Of a stretch of 64,000 bases of DNA, positions 36,252 through 45,319 are shown one piece after another. Below the pieces are notes generated by a model, which was given only the letters and a program-made list of their open reading frames with translations, was not told the DNA's origin and searched no databases. Positions within the stretch are counted from its first letter, which is position 1, and each line of letters starts with the position of its first letter. Made by a program: the position numbers and the translations under genes. The stretch is from Sphingobacterium sp. CZ-UAM (GTDB lineage Bacteria; Bacteroidota; Bacteroidia; Sphingobacteriales; Sphingobacteriaceae), in contig NZ_MTCM01000002.1 of the NCBI RefSeq assembly GCF_002000245.1, forward strand, positions 434,001-498,000, in the 5' to 3' direction.

Positions 36252-36818
36252 TTATTTGCTAGACATCTTGTCCAGAGCGATGTTGAGTTTTAATACATTG
36301 ATTTTTTGAGGACCAAAAATTCCCCATAAAGGGCCTTCGGTATTGTCTTCGATCAATTGATTTATTTTCTGTTCTTCGAGACTCCGCGCCGCTGCTATAC
36401 GTTTGACCTGAACTTTGGCCGCCTGTACAGAAAAATTTGGATCTAATCCGCTTCCGCTTGCTGTAATCAAATCGACAGGTATTTCAGACTTTTTGATACC
36501 GGGGTTGTGGACCAAAAAAGTATCAATACGCGCCTGCACCTGGCTCAGGTATTCTTCGTTTGAAGGTCCTTTATTGCTGCCTCCCGAACCGGCCGCATTG
36601 TAATTTACAGCAGAGGGCCTCGACCAAAAATATTTGTCGGCCGTAAATGCCTGACCGATATTTGCGTAGTATTTTTTACCATTATACGCAACTATTTTTC
36701 CCTTCCCCGCGTTGGCGGAAAATTGGGCTAGTCCCCAGACAGTTAATGGATAGATAACCGTAAAGAACAGAATAAGGATGAGCGTCAGCTTTATTGCTGG
36801 CAGAATGTGTTTTTTCAT
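36252..36818 (-). CDS. kdpC: Potassium-transporting ATPase subunit C
   Basis: 188 aa, single N-terminal membrane helix (PAIKLTLILILFFTVIYPLTVWGLAQF) and a periplasmic domain with family blocks FTADKYFWSRPSAVNYNAAGSGGSNKGPSNEEYL and LITASGSGLDPNFSVQAAKVQVKRIAAAR, and INVLKLNIALDKM at the end. It joins KdpA and KdpB and stabilises the complex. 74 nt after kdpB. Confidence 0.96.
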   Translation of the reverse strand: MKKHILPAIKLTLILILFFTVIYPLTVWGLAQFSANAGKGKIVAYNGKKYYANIGQAFTADKYFWSRPSAVNYNAAGSGGSNKGPSNEEYLSQVQARIDTFLVHNPGIKKSEIPVDLITASGSGLDPNFSVQAAKVQVKRIAAARSLEEQKINQLIEDNTEGPLWGIFGPQKINVLKLNIALDKMSSK

Positions 36819-36892
36819 TTTATTTATATTTTATGGCGATAAAATCGGGCGAAAATAAGTTCCACCGAATTCCAGTGCCTTTGATTTATGGA

Positions 36893-38902
36893 TTAAAAGA
36901 ATATAGCAACGAACATGTCGATTACCTTGATACCTAAGAAAGGAACGACAACTCCACCTAATCCAAATATGAATAGATTTCGGCGCAGCAAAGCACTTGC
37001 TCCGATCGGTTTATAGGCCACACCTTTGAGTGCCAACGGAATCAGCATTGGAATTATGATGGCATTGAAAATTACGGCTGATAGAATAGCACTTTCCGGG
37101 CTGTGCAATTTCATGATATTGAGCCCCTGTAATGCTGGGATAGCACTGATAAAAAGAGCCGGAATAATCGCAAAATATTTAGCGACGTCGTTGGCGATAC
37201 TAAAGGTTGTCAATGTTCCTCTGGTCATTAATAATTGCTTACCGATTTCAACCACCTCGATCAATTTTGTCGGATCATTATCCAGATCCACCATATTTCC
37301 CGCTTCTTTTGCAGCCTGTGTACCTGAATTCATGGCGACTCCCACATCGGCTTGGGCTAAAGCCGGAGCATCATTTGTTCCGTCTCCCATCATGGCTACC
37401 AAACGGCCTTCGGATTGCTCTTTTTTGATATAATTCATTTTATCTTCGGGTTTGGCTTCAGCGATAAAATCATCTACACCAGCTTTATCAGCAATAAATT
37501 TGGCGGTCAGGGGATTGTCGCCCGTTACCATCACTGTTTTGATCCCCATTTTGCGAAGACGTTCAAAACGTTCATGGATACCGGGTTTGATGATGTCCTG
37601 AAGTTCGATTACACCCAGTGCAATATCATTTTCAGAAACCACTAAGGGGGTTCCTCCGTTTTGGGAGATGGCCTTAACACTTTCTTCGACTTCTTCCGGA
37701 AATCTGTTACCCGCTCCTGTAACAAGATTTTTAATCGCATCAGTGGCGCCTTTTCGAATACGCACGTTGTCATAATCTATACCTGAACTTCGTGTTTCTG
37801 CGGTGAACTTGATGAATTCGGGATTCTTTACTTCATAGCTCATCGGGTTGACACCGGCCAGTTCTATAATAGATTTCCCTTCTGGCGTTTCATCAGCCAT
37901 GGAGCTCAGTACGGCAGCTTTTATTAATTTTTGTTCATCAATACCATGTGCAGGGTGAAACTGGGTAGCCTTTCGGTTACCTATCGTTATTGTCCCTGTT
38001 TTATCCAATAACAATACATCTATATCGCCTGCGGTTTCTACGGCTTTACCACTTTTGGTAATGACGTTTGCACGTAGAGCGCGATCCATACCGGCGATGC
38101 CTATTGCTGAAAGCAATCCACCAATGGTGGTCGGGATGAGGCAGACAAAGAGAGAAATAAAGGACGCTATGGTGATACCGACATTGGCATGATCTGCAAA
38201 TGGTTTTAATGTCACACAGACAATAATAAATACCAATGTAAAGCCGGCCAGTAAGATGGTTAGCGCGATTTCATTTGGGGTCTTTTGTCTTGAAGCACCT
38301 TCGACTAGCGCAATCATTTTATCGAGAAAACTCTCACCGGGTTGTGTGGTGACCTGCACAACAATTTTGTCGGAAAGTACCTTGGTACCACCCGTCACGG
38401 AGCTTTTGTCACCTCCTGCTTCCCGAATGACGGGGGCCGATTCGCCGGTGATGGCACTTTCATCAATTGTAGCAAGTCCTTCCACGATTTCACCATCTGA
38501 AGGGATAATGTCGCCGGCTTCGCAGACGAAAATATCGCCCTTTTTTAACTGGGCCGAAGAGATGGTCTGGCCAGTTTTAAGTTTGGCCGGAGTTTCTTCT
38601 CTTGTTTTGCGGAGGCTATCCGCCTGCGCTTTTCCCCTTGCTTCGGCAATAGCCTCAGCAAAGTTGGCAAACAACAGGGTGAGCAATAGTATAACGAATA
38701 CAACGAAATTATAGGCAAAACTTCCCTGTCCTTTTGCCCCAGCCAAGGTCCATAAACTGACGATGAGCATGACCATGGTTCCGATCCAGACGGTAAACAT
38801 CACCGGATTGCGGAACATTGTTTTCGGGTTTAGTTTCACAAAAGACTGTTTCAGTGCTTCCTGTACCATGTCTTTTTGAAACAGTGATGTATTTTTATTC
38901 AT
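36893..38902 (-). CDS. kdpB: Potassium-transporting P-type ATPase subunit B
   Basis: 669 aa catalytic subunit that hydrolyses ATP to drive K+ uptake through KdpA. The TGES dephosphorylation motif is at about 152-155, and the phosphorylation motif DKTGT carries Asp300. Also visible are [43 protein letters not shown] and [25 protein letters not shown]. Seven membrane helices fit the family. The length is as usual. It lies 22 nt after kdpA. Confidence 0.97.
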   Translation of the reverse strand: MNKNTSLFQKDMVQEALKQSFVKLNPKTMFRNPVMFTVWIGTMVMLIVSLWTLAGAKGQGSFAYNFVVFVILLLTLLFANFAEAIAEARGKAQADSLRKTREETPAKLKTGQTISSAQLKKGDIFVCEAGDIIPSDGEIVEGLATIDESAITGESAPVIREAGGDKSSVTGGTKVLSDKIVVQVTTQPGESFLDKMIALVEGASRQKTPNEIALTILLAGFTLVFIIVCVTLKPFADHANVGITIASFISLFVCLIPTTIGGLLSAIGIAGMDRALRANVITKSGKAVETAGDIDVLLLDKTGTITIGNRKATQFHPAHGIDEQKLIKAAVLSSMADETPEGKSIIELAGVNPMSYEVKNPEFIKFTAETRSSGIDYDNVRIRKGATDAIKNLVTGAGNRFPEEVEESVKAISQNGGTPLVVSENDIALGVIELQDIIKPGIHERFERLRKMGIKTVMVTGDNPLTAKFIADKAGVDDFIAEAKPEDKMNYIKKEQSEGRLVAMMGDGTNDAPALAQADVGVAMNSGTQAAKEAGNMVDLDNDPTKLIEVVEIGKQLLMTRGTLTTFSIANDVAKYFAIIPALFISAIPALQGLNIMKLHSPESAILSAVIFNAIIIPMLIPLALKGVAYKPIGASALLRRNLFIFGLGGVVVPFLGIKVIDMFVAIFF

Positions 38903-38924
38903 TTCTAATGTCTTTAATCAATGT

Positions 38925-40613
38925 TTAATAAAGGGAAAAGTATTCTGCAATAGGACCCAGAGCCAGTGCCGGGAAAAAAGATAATGCGGCTACTATGGCG
39001 ATCACGGCAAATACCATAAGGCCGAAAGTTGCGGTATCTGTTTTCAACGTTCCATCTCCCTCTGGAATATATTTCTTTTCTGCGAGCAGGCCTGCTATGG
39101 CCACAGGGCCAATAATCGGTAGGAATCGGGACAGTATGAGCACGAAACCGGTGCTGATATTCCACCATATGGTGTTGTCTCCTAAGCCTTCAAAACCGCT
39201 ACCATTATTTGCTGCCGATGAAGTGTATTCGTAAAGCATTTCAGTAAAGCCGTGAAATCCGGGATTGTTGAGTGTAGCGCTTGTATATTGCGGAACTGCT
39301 GCTGCCAACGCTGTTCCCACAAGGATGAGAAAAGGATGTAGCAGCGCGATGATCATGGCAATTTTCATTTCTCTGGCTTCGACTTTCTTTCCTAAAAATT
39401 CGGGTGTACGGCCGACCATAAGTCCACTGATGAATACGGCGAGGATGATGAAGATAAAGAAGTTCAATATACCGACACCACAGCCCCCATAGAAGGCATT
39501 TATCATCATGGCAAGCAATTCGTTCATACCCGATAGGGGCATGGTACTGTCGTGCATGGCATTGATCGAACCTGTTGAAATCACCGTGGTCACGATGCTC
39601 CAAAAACCGGATGCAGCTGCTCCGAAGCGGATTTCTTTTCCTTCCATCGCTCCGAGCGTATGGTCAACTCCCATTGCTGTGATCGCAGGATTACCTTTTG
39701 TTTCCATTATAATATTAGGGATAACGAGCAAAAGGAAACCGGCTGTCATGACACCAAATATCATCCATGAGAGCTTGCGCCGCTTAATAAAAATACCAAG
39801 CGCGAAGATCATGGCTATGGGGATGATCATCTGTGCGACCATTTCGACCATGTTGGATAGATAGGAAGGATTTTCAAAAGGGTGGACAGAATTTGCACCA
39901 AAAAATCCACCCCCATTTGTTCCGATATGTTTGATCGCTACAAAGGCCGCTGCAGGGCCCCGTGACACAGCCACAGTATCACCTTGCAATGTTGTAAGGG
40001 TATCTTTTCCTTCGAAGGTCATTGGTGTCCCCTCGAAAGCAAGGATAATGGCCACCACCAAGGAAAGGGGAAGCAAAATACGTGTACATGATTTTACAAA
40101 ATAGTTGTAAAAATTTCCCAATGTGTTTGCTGTACGATCGCGGAATGCCCTGAATACAAGTACAGCGGCGGCCATACCGATACCTGCACTTACAAATTGT
40201 AGGAACATCAGCCAATATTGTCCCAGGTAACTGAGCCCGGTCTCACCAGAATAGTGTTGTAGGTTACAGTTAACGACAAATGAAATGACCGTGTTGAATG
40301 CAAGGTCTGCCGACATACTCGGATTGTTGTCGGGGTTCAAGGGCAGGCTACCCTGTGTCATTAGAATGAGCATGCCCAGCAAAAACCAGATCATATTGAT
40401 ACTGATCATCGCTACCATCTGTTGCTTCCAGTTCATTTCCGTCTGTGGATTGATACCGCTGACTTTATAAAAGATCCGTTCCAGGGGATTAAATATCGGA
40501 TCAAGCAGTGTTTTTTCACCGCCATAGACTTTTGCAATGTATTTGCCCAAGGGTATTGCAAGCAATACTGTTAAGACGAACATTACGATTATTCCTAAAA
40601 TTTCTGTATTCAT
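38925..40613 (-). CDS. kdpA: Potassium-transporting ATPase subunit A (channel subunit)
   Basis: 562 aa, ten or more membrane helices, K+-selective channel-like subunit of the Kdp complex. Conserved blocks: MNWKQQMVAMISINMIWF, FNTVISFVVNCNLQHYSGETGLSYLGQ, TNGGGFFGANSVHPFENPSYLSN and AGLMVGRTPEFLGKKVEAREMK. The four GG/NC-type selectivity loops are recognisable (VNCNLQHYSG, GTNGGGFFG). 92 nt after kdpF. Confidence 0.97.
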   Translation of the reverse strand: MNTEILGIIVMFVLTVLLAIPLGKYIAKVYGGEKTLLDPIFNPLERIFYKVSGINPQTEMNWKQQMVAMISINMIWFLLGMLILMTQGSLPLNPDNNPSMSADLAFNTVISFVVNCNLQHYSGETGLSYLGQYWLMFLQFVSAGIGMAAAVLVFRAFRDRTANTLGNFYNYFVKSCTRILLPLSLVVAIILAFEGTPMTFEGKDTLTTLQGDTVAVSRGPAAAFVAIKHIGTNGGGFFGANSVHPFENPSYLSNMVEMVAQMIIPIAMIFALGIFIKRRKLSWMIFGVMTAGFLLLVIPNIIMETKGNPAITAMGVDHTLGAMEGKEIRFGAAASGFWSIVTTVISTGSINAMHDSTMPLSGMNELLAMMINAFYGGCGVGILNFFIFIILAVFISGLMVGRTPEFLGKKVEAREMKIAMIIALLHPFLILVGTALAAAVPQYTSATLNNPGFHGFTEMLYEYTSSAANNGSGFEGLGDNTIWWNISTGFVLILSRFLPIIGPVAIAGLLAEKKYIPEGDGTLKTDTATFGLMVFAVIAIVAALSFFPALALGPIAEYFSLY

Positions 40614-40705
40614 TTCTGTTGATTATTACTTAATGTCTCTAAAAACCGTCTGATGAAATCCTCCTTGCTCTATAGGTCGGAATATCTTTCATCGACTCTA
40701 GTGAT

Positions 40706-40783
40706 TTAAAATTTCTCGGGTTTTAGCAGTACGTAGCAGATGTAAATAAATACACCGATTGCTACCACAAATAGTGCTGTCAT
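40706..40783 (-). CDS. kdpF: Potassium-transporting ATPase subunit F
   Basis: A 25-aa single-helix peptide: TALFVVAIGVFIYICYVLL then KPEKF. This matches the KdpF pattern (one helix followed by a short polar tail with P/A-E-x-F). KdpF stabilises the KdpABC complex in the membrane. Its ATG overlaps the stop of the upstream 127-aa gene by four bases (ATGA type), which shows translational coupling. Confidence 0.85.
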   Translation of the reverse strand: MTALFVVAIGVFIYICYVLLKPEKF

Positions 40784-41163
40784 ATAAAGGATTGTTGAGT
40801 GATATAATTGTTGCTCTGTAACAGATAAATCTGTTTAAGATTTTTAGGAATCTGCTGATACATATAGATCCATTCTTCGGAGGTGCATCTTCTTTTCATT
40901 CCCCGAAAGGAACGTACAAAGAGATTTTCAATAATATTGCGTACCTGTTCATTTCCCCTTCTGTAAAGCCATCCCATATATTTTAATCGGCTGCCGATTT
41001 TTTCGACCTGACCATTGGAAAGCAAATAATTGATGTGATTTACAATAGCCTGAAAGATTCCGGCAAAATTTCTTCGCGATGATAGCTCGTTGATTTCTTC
41101 TTTTATTTCACCATAATGACCGGCAAGATATTGACTTGCCGACTGTTCATTTATTTTATTCAT
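40780..41163 (-). CDS. 127-aa hypothetical protein of the kdp operon
   Basis: Mostly helical and soluble: NKINEQSASQYLAGHYGEIKEEINELSS, FAGIFQAIVNHINYLLSNGQ, RGNEQVRNIIENLFVRSFRGMKRRC, EEWIYMYQQIPKNLKQIYLLQS. I do not recognise the fold or a catalytic motif. It is embedded between two tiny membrane ORFs and kdpF, overlapping kdpF by four bases, so it is made with the Kdp pump. It could be a regulator or assembly factor, but nothing in the sequence says which. Confidence 0.75.
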   Translation of the reverse strand: MNKINEQSASQYLAGHYGEIKEEINELSSRRNFAGIFQAIVNHINYLLSNGQVEKIGSRLKYMGWLYRRGNEQVRNIIENLFVRSFRGMKRRCTSEEWIYMYQQIPKNLKQIYLLQSNNYITQQSFI

Positions 41164-41168
41164 TGCGA

Positions 41169-41252
41169 TCAGATTTTATCAAAAAAGTCTATTGATTTGA
41201 TGAATAGGCCAAAGCAGGCTACGCCGGCCAGTGTTAATATGAATGTTACCAT
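41169..41252 (-). CDS. 27-aa single-helix membrane peptide upstream of kdpF
   Basis: ATG at 41252, stop at 41169-41171. VTFILTLAGVACFGLFIK followed by SIDFFDKI: one hydrophobic helix and a short charged tail, like a second KdpF in size and shape but different in sequence. It ends five nucleotides before the 127-aa gene and begins 11 nt after the 47-aa ORF. The tight packing on one strand supports a real gene. Confidence 0.6.
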   Translation of the reverse strand: MVTFILTLAGVACFGLFIKSIDFFDKI

Positions 41253-41263
41253 TTTCCTATGTA

Positions 41264-41407
41264 TTAGATTGTACTAAAGTGTTTTATCATTGCACCGAAA
41301 ATCAATACCACCGTTGTTGCAAAGAACAATAGGTGATAGGGCTTTAACCATTTTGGAAAGGATCGTGTCTCTTGTTCCTGTTGCGATTTAAAAGCTGTCT
41401 TGCTCAT
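41264..41407 (-). CDS. 47-aa single-helix membrane peptide, first ORF of the kdp operon
   Basis: ATG at 41407, stop at 41264-41266. A polar N-terminus (SKTAFKSQQEQETRSFPKWL) is followed by one helix (PYHLLFFATTVVLIFGAMI) and a short KHFSTI tail. No family recognised. It is the promoter-proximal ORF of the kdp transcript. It could be a leader peptide or an additional small subunit. Confidence 0.55.
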   Translation of the reverse strand: MSKTAFKSQQEQETRSFPKWLKPYHLLFFATTVVLIFGAMIKHFSTI

Positions 41408-41859
41408 GTTTATTTATTTTATACCCGATATGCCAAAATGTATTCCAATAGCTTTTTTAAGATTGTAATTGATTGATTTTAAGTGTTTTTCTTATTTTAT
41501 TCATGTGGCTGGGAACCAAATAACCTCTCATTTTGATAAGGTGGATTATCAAAATGAGAGGTTAGTGTTTCTATCAAATGTGGAGCCGAACAGCACCGAA
41601 TACAGGGTTTGGGCCGCTGCCGGGGATCGGCTCGGACCTCGAGCTAGTAAATTTGCTCCTTCAATGATGAAAAGTGGAGGGATATTTTGAACGTAAGATC
41701 TGTACTGATCGGTGACAAGCTAAATATAGCCAAGAAAGGGCATTGGATCTGCTTGGAAATTATTAAGAAGAATTGTGGCGGCAGCTATTTTTCGTGTGAA
41801 TCTGTCGGATATGCAAAAAGCCATGCTGTTTAACATGGCTTTTTGCACTACTTGTCAAG
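41408..41859. other. Intergenic region with a 19-bp hairpin upstream of kdp
   Basis: A perfect 19-bp inverted repeat (41521-41539 with 41546-41564, loop GGTGGA; arms contain CCTCTCATTTTGATAA) stands about 115-160 nt upstream of the first kdp ORF. The nearby frame 41469-41690 (plus) spans the hairpin and is not convincing. The kdp promoter must lie here, but I find no clean TANNTTTG. The ars terminator is at 41812-41847. Confidence 0.55.
41812..41847 (-). terminator. Terminator of the arsenic operon
   Basis: TGCAAAAAGCCATG (41812-41825) pairs perfectly with CATGGCTTTTTGCA (41834-41847), 13 nt after the acr3 stop. Confidence 0.8.
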
Positions 41860-42912
41860 CTACATTGAAGCTGAAAGTTCTTTTAGGTAATATTTTTTTC
41901 TAATCCAGAATGCCAGATTGACCAGTGCGATCAGTGCGGGTACCTCAACCAAGGGGCCGATCACTCCAACAAAAGCCTGTCCACTATTGATGCCGAATAC
42001 ACCTATCGCAACAGCGATCGCAAGTTCAAAATTATTGCCTGCCGCAGTAAAAGCAATGGCCGTACTTTGCGTATAGTCTGCACCAACGCGTTTGCCTGCA
42101 AAAAAGCTGACAATGAACATCAATGCGAAATAGATAACCAAAGGAACTGCTATACGTAATACATCCATAGGCAATTGCAGGATCATTTCGCCCTTGAGAC
42201 TGAACATCACCGTAATGGTAAAGAGTAGCGCTATCAAAGTCAGCGGGGAGATCAAAGGTATAAAACGGTTCTGAAACCAGCTTTCACCCATTAACGCGGT
42301 TAGTCCATATCTGCTCAGTACCCCGGCAAGGAAAGGAATGCCTAGATAAATAGCTACACTTTTTGCGATCTCAGCAATGGAAATGTTTACCGAAAGTCCG
42401 GTTACACCAAAAAGGGGCGGTAATACTGTGATAAAAATATAGGCGTAAACACTGTACAGTAGCACTTGAAAGATACTGTTCAATGCGATTAACCCGGCCG
42501 CATATTCTCTATTGCCGTCGGCGAGTTCATTCCATACAACTACCATTGCAATGCAGCGGGCAAGTCCAATCAAGATCAATCCGGTCATATATTCAGGGTA
42601 ACCGTTCAGAAATAAAAGCGCCAGAACAAACATTAAAATTGGGCCTATGATCCAGTTGAGGACTAAGGAGGTGCCGAGAACTTTTAAATTTCGGAAAACC
42701 TTTCCAATCTGTTCATACCGTACCTTGGCCAATGGTGGATACATCATGAGAATCAACCCGACAGCAAGCGGTATATTTGTTGTACCGCTGCTATAGCTAT
42801 TGATCCAAATTGCAGAAGAAGGAAAGAAATTGCCGAAAGAGATACCAAGAACCATTGCCAGAAATATCCATAAAGTGAGGTAGCGGTCGAGAAATTTTAA
42901 TTTCGATTGCAT
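41860..42912 (-). CDS. acr3: ACR3-family arsenite efflux permease
   Basis: 350 aa, about ten membrane helices; expels As(III) driven by proton motive force. Family blocks: [41 protein letters not shown], the Cys-containing [34 protein letters not shown], and [23 protein letters not shown] near the end. Cys in GLARC is the conserved residue needed for transport. It follows the arsenate-reductase-like gene after 3 nt, last in the ars operon. Confidence 0.95.
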   Translation of the reverse strand: MQSKLKFLDRYLTLWIFLAMVLGISFGNFFPSSAIWINSYSSGTTNIPLAVGLILMMYPPLAKVRYEQIGKVFRNLKVLGTSLVLNWIIGPILMFVLALLFLNGYPEYMTGLILIGLARCIAMVVVWNELADGNREYAAGLIALNSIFQVLLYSVYAYIFITVLPPLFGVTGLSVNISIAEIAKSVAIYLGIPFLAGVLSRYGLTALMGESWFQNRFIPLISPLTLIALLFTITVMFSLKGEMILQLPMDVLRIAVPLVIYFALMFIVSFFAGKRVGADYTQSTAIAFTAAGNNFELAIAVAIGVFGINSGQAFVGVIGPLVEVPALIALVNLAFWIRKKYYLKELSASM

Positions 42913-42915
42913 GTG

Positions 42916-43530
42916 CTATTTCTTAATATGTGAAAAAACATAAAACATTTCTGCTGCGATTTCTAAACTACGTTCGTTATATACCCTTGTCTGTTGGGCG
43001 CTACCATCTGTAATCTTGGGATCCTCAAAAGGAAGTGGTATTCTTTTTTCAGCACCGGAAATAAAAGGACATCCGCTATCGGCCTGGGAGCAGGTCATCA
43101 CGGCAGCAAATTCCGAGGTTGGATTGAATGGGCTATCGTATTTTTTTGAAAAACCGATAAGCGGGGTGATATTGTCGCCATATTTGATCGCATAGATGGG
43201 ATTGGCAGTATCTGCGATTTTAAAAATATCAAATCCCTGTGCAGCCAGTGTTTCGGCTACCTTGGGGAACAAAGCAGTCTCTTCTGTACCCCCTGAGTAA
43301 CAGTTCACTGCTGGAGTCTTGTGGTAGGATGCTGCCACCTGAGCCCAAATCTGGGCTAAATGGCTTCTTCGGGAATTGTGCGTACAGATAAAATTGAGGT
43401 TCACCGCCTGACCACGGTCTACCTTATCCTGAATAAATTGAATCAGCGGTAGCAATAGCGTCTTACGTTCCTCCGTCAAATCCTGTTCATTGGTAATCGC
43501 GCTGAATATTTCTTTTATTTTTTGATACAT
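42916..43530 (-). CDS. arsC: Arsenate reductase-like low-molecular-weight phosphatase
   Basis: 204 aa. CX5R loop of the LMW-PTP fold: Cys49 to Arg55 in FICTHNSRRSHLAQIWAQ. CSQADSGCPFISGAEKRIPLPFEDP supplies further cysteines and the acidic DP loop. It reduces arsenate to arsenite for export by the next gene. The N-terminal ~45 residues are an extra helical segment compared with 130-140-aa ArsC. Annotated as protein-tyrosine-phosphatase in relatives, but the ars context decides for arsenate. Confidence 0.88.
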   Translation of the reverse strand: MYQKIKEIFSAITNEQDLTEERKTLLLPLIQFIQDKVDRGQAVNLNFICTHNSRRSHLAQIWAQVAASYHKTPAVNCYSGGTEETALFPKVAETLAAQGFDIFKIADTANPIYAIKYGDNITPLIGFSKKYDSPFNPTSEFAAVMTCSQADSGCPFISGAEKRIPLPFEDPKITDGSAQQTRVYNERSLEIAAEMFYVFSHIKK

Positions 43531-43548
43531 GGTATTGATCTTAAATGA

Positions 43549-44022
43549 TTAGCAGCATCCAGAACCCGGGGTACAACAAGAGGATCCGTTGACTGGCAAT
43601 GTTGACAGATTGATCTTCGGTTTTTGGGATGGTATTCCACAGGCATCCTGAGCAAGGCAAGCCGTGGTCTTGTTTTTCAATACAAAGGTCTTACCATTAA
43701 AATCTAGCTCATATTTGCCGATTGTATTGCTTTGATATTCCACTTCTATTTCCCCGTCTTCTATGCCCAATTTCTCTTCGGACAAATTAATGATATGTAA
43801 TAGCTTGCCCGGTTTTAGTCTGTGTTCATGGTCATCGGCATTCCAGAGCTGAAAGTTGACGACTTTCTCGTGCCGGATCACCCCGCCGCAGTCAATGAAA
43901 CTTTTTGAGATCTGACCTACCTCAGTGACATGAAAGTGCTCGGGAACAGATATACCATTCTCCAATTGAAACTCAACACGATCCAGTGTTGCTAAAATTT
44001 CTTTGATTTCTGATAATTTCAT
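43549..44022 (-). CDS. DUF6428-like protein of the ars operon with Cys-rich tail
   Basis: 157 aa, soluble. Starts KLSEIKEILATLDRVEFQLENGISVPEHFHVTEVG, a layout typical for the small DUF6428-type protein found between arsR and arsC in Bacteroidota. The middle is beta-rich. The C-terminus is NGSSCCTPGSGCC, with four Cys in two pairs, and ACLAQDACGIP adds two more. The tail looks like a site for As(III) or another soft metal; whether it is a chaperone or sensor is not known. A copy of the ArsR operator lies directly upstream. Confidence 0.8.
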   Translation of the reverse strand: MKLSEIKEILATLDRVEFQLENGISVPEHFHVTEVGQISKSFIDCGGVIRHEKVVNFQLWNADDHEHRLKPGKLLHIINLSEEKLGIEDGEIEVEYQSNTIGKYELDFNGKTFVLKNKTTACLAQDACGIPSQKPKINLSTLPVNGSSCCTPGSGCC

Positions 44023-44055
44023 AAAAAACTAATTTTTATTATTTGTATGTAACTA

Positions 44056-44074
44056 TATATTGCAATATTACGAT
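44056..44074 (-). promoter_or_regulatory. Second ArsR-type operator, inside the ars operon
   Basis: TATATTGCAATATTACGAT (plus strand), identical over 19 bp to 44439-44457. It is centred on the palindrome AATATTGCAATATT minus one base. It lies between arsR and the DUF6428-like gene, 34-52 nt before that start, and carries TAATATTG on the minus strand as a possible -7. Confidence 0.6.
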
Positions 44075-44092
44075 TGGTATGTGTAAAAAAAA

Positions 44093-44425
44093 CTACTTAC
44101 AACAACTCGATATGTTTACATCCTGATTGAAAAATGCATTAAATTCCTGTTGCATTTGTTTCCAGACCATTTCATTAATGCAGTAACAGACGGATTTGCC
44201 TTCAATGGTACCCTGGATGATCCCTGTATTTTTTAGTTCCTTGAGGTGTTGGGAAATGGTCGCCTGTGCAAGACCCAATTCATCAACCAGGTCATTGCAA
44301 ATACATGCCTTCTTGTCGATGATATATTGAAGGATAGCTATGCGGGCAGGATGTCCTAGCACTTTAAATGCTACAGCAAGCTTATTCTGTTCATCGGCGA
44401 AAATTTCTGTCTTTGTAAGTCCCAT
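44093..44425 (-). CDS. arsR: ArsR-family As(III)-responsive repressor
   Basis: 110-aa winged-helix repressor. KVLGHPARIAILQYIIDKKACICNDLVDELGLAQATISQHLKELKNTGIIQG contains the As(III)-binding Cys41 and Cys43 (ACICNDL, the counterpart of ELCVCDL) and the recognition helix. A second Cys pair ends the protein (NISSCCK, Cys108/Cys109). Arsenite binding releases it from the operator upstream. First gene of the operon; the operator overlaps its own -7. Confidence 0.93.
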   Translation of the reverse strand: MGLTKTEIFADEQNKLAVAFKVLGHPARIAILQYIIDKKACICNDLVDELGLAQATISQHLKELKNTGIIQGTIEGKSVCYCINEMVWKQMQQEFNAFFNQDVNISSCCK

Positions 44426-44438
44426 ATTGATGTAATAT

Positions 44439-44477
44439 TATATTGCAATATTACGATGATAATTTTGAATATCCAAA
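44439..44477 (-). promoter_or_regulatory. arsR promoter with overlapping operator
   Basis: Minus strand: TTTG (44477-44474), 20-nt spacer, TAATATTG (44453-44446). The 19-bp operator 44439-44457 covers the -7, so bound repressor would block polymerase. Confidence 0.6.
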
Positions 44478-44911
44478 TACCAGTGTAAAATTTTCAATCA
44501 GACATAATATACAGGTAACTGTATGGGAACCTAAATATGGAGGGATCATCCATGAACCAAATCATGCTGTTGGAAAGTTTTCAAATGTCCCGGTGACAAC
44601 ACATGCATTGTTATCCTTTCCAAAGCTAGTAGAACGTATTGTAAAAATCTGTTCAGAAAAATAAAAAGCGTGAACGAATTTGTCCGTACATACCTTGCAA
44701 GGGTCTTGCTGGGATCGGTAGGGAGCCGGAACATTCGATAGTTTGTAAGCTGTCTTTTTTTGGCAAAAATTTTGTTAAGGTAATGCGGATTACGAAATCA
44801 AAGGGGGCGTATGCGCCATAAGATTACACAGCAGCCAAGGTCAGTATCAAATTGATCTTGCGGTAGAGATACCATATAACTAAAGAAAACTAAATTAGCC
44901 TGCAACAAGAC
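44478..44911. other. Intergenic, no supported gene
   Basis: Divergent region between arsR and the secreted 135-aa gene. A 73-codon frame starting at a TTG inside the ars operator has no recognisable content. I see no terminator or clear promoter beyond the ars one. Confidence 0.45.
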
Positions 44912-45319
44912 ATGAGACCGATTTTATTTATCATATTCCTGCTCTTCATCGGACATTCGGAAGCGCAGGTCCAGGAGATCCCGGATCGTATCAAATCTAC
45001 TTTTACTGGGACCTGGGGGTATAAGACTCGCTTTCAAACCAATACTGTCGTCATTTGGTTTGAACCTGGTAAAGATTATGCAAGTTTTAAAGACATCGGC
45101 AGCGGAGAAGCTCCAGCACGAACTTTTCAGGCACAGGTGAAAGGAAAGGTATTGTTTATTCCGGCTAAGCAGGGGATTAATGACGAGATAGAACTGGAAA
45201 TCATCAAGGGAAAATTGAATTTAAGGGCGAGACGGATTACTTGGGATAACGACGGAAATGTTGTGCAAAAAGGCAATGTAGCAACAACATTTTTTAAACG
45301 TATTGCCGATCAGCATTAG
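44912..45319 (+). CDS. Secreted hypothetical protein, 135 aa
   Basis: Signal peptide RPILFIIFLLFIGHSEA, then QVQEIPDRIKSTFTGTWGYKT, VVIWFEPGKDYASFKDIGSG, KGKVLFIPAKQGINDEIELEIIKGKLNLRARR, a small beta-barrel-like pattern recalling lipocalin-type proteins. No catalytic motif. Single gene, no operon partner. Confidence 0.75.
   Translation: MRPILFIIFLLFIGHSEAQVQEIPDRIKSTFTGTWGYKTRFQTNTVVIWFEPGKDYASFKDIGSGEAPARTFQAQVKGKVLFIPAKQGINDEIELEIIKGKLNLRARRITWDNDGNVVQKGNVATTFFKRIADQH

Noticed and set aside
41469-41690. 73-codon plus-strand frame with tail GDRLGPRASKFAPSMMKSGG
   Set aside because: It runs through the perfect 19-bp hairpin at 41521-41564, matches no family I know and has no promoter. Kept as a note only.
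44443-44664. 73-codon plus-strand frame next to arsR
   Set aside because: It starts at a TTG within the ArsR operator/promoter, shows no domain and has no support from neighbours.
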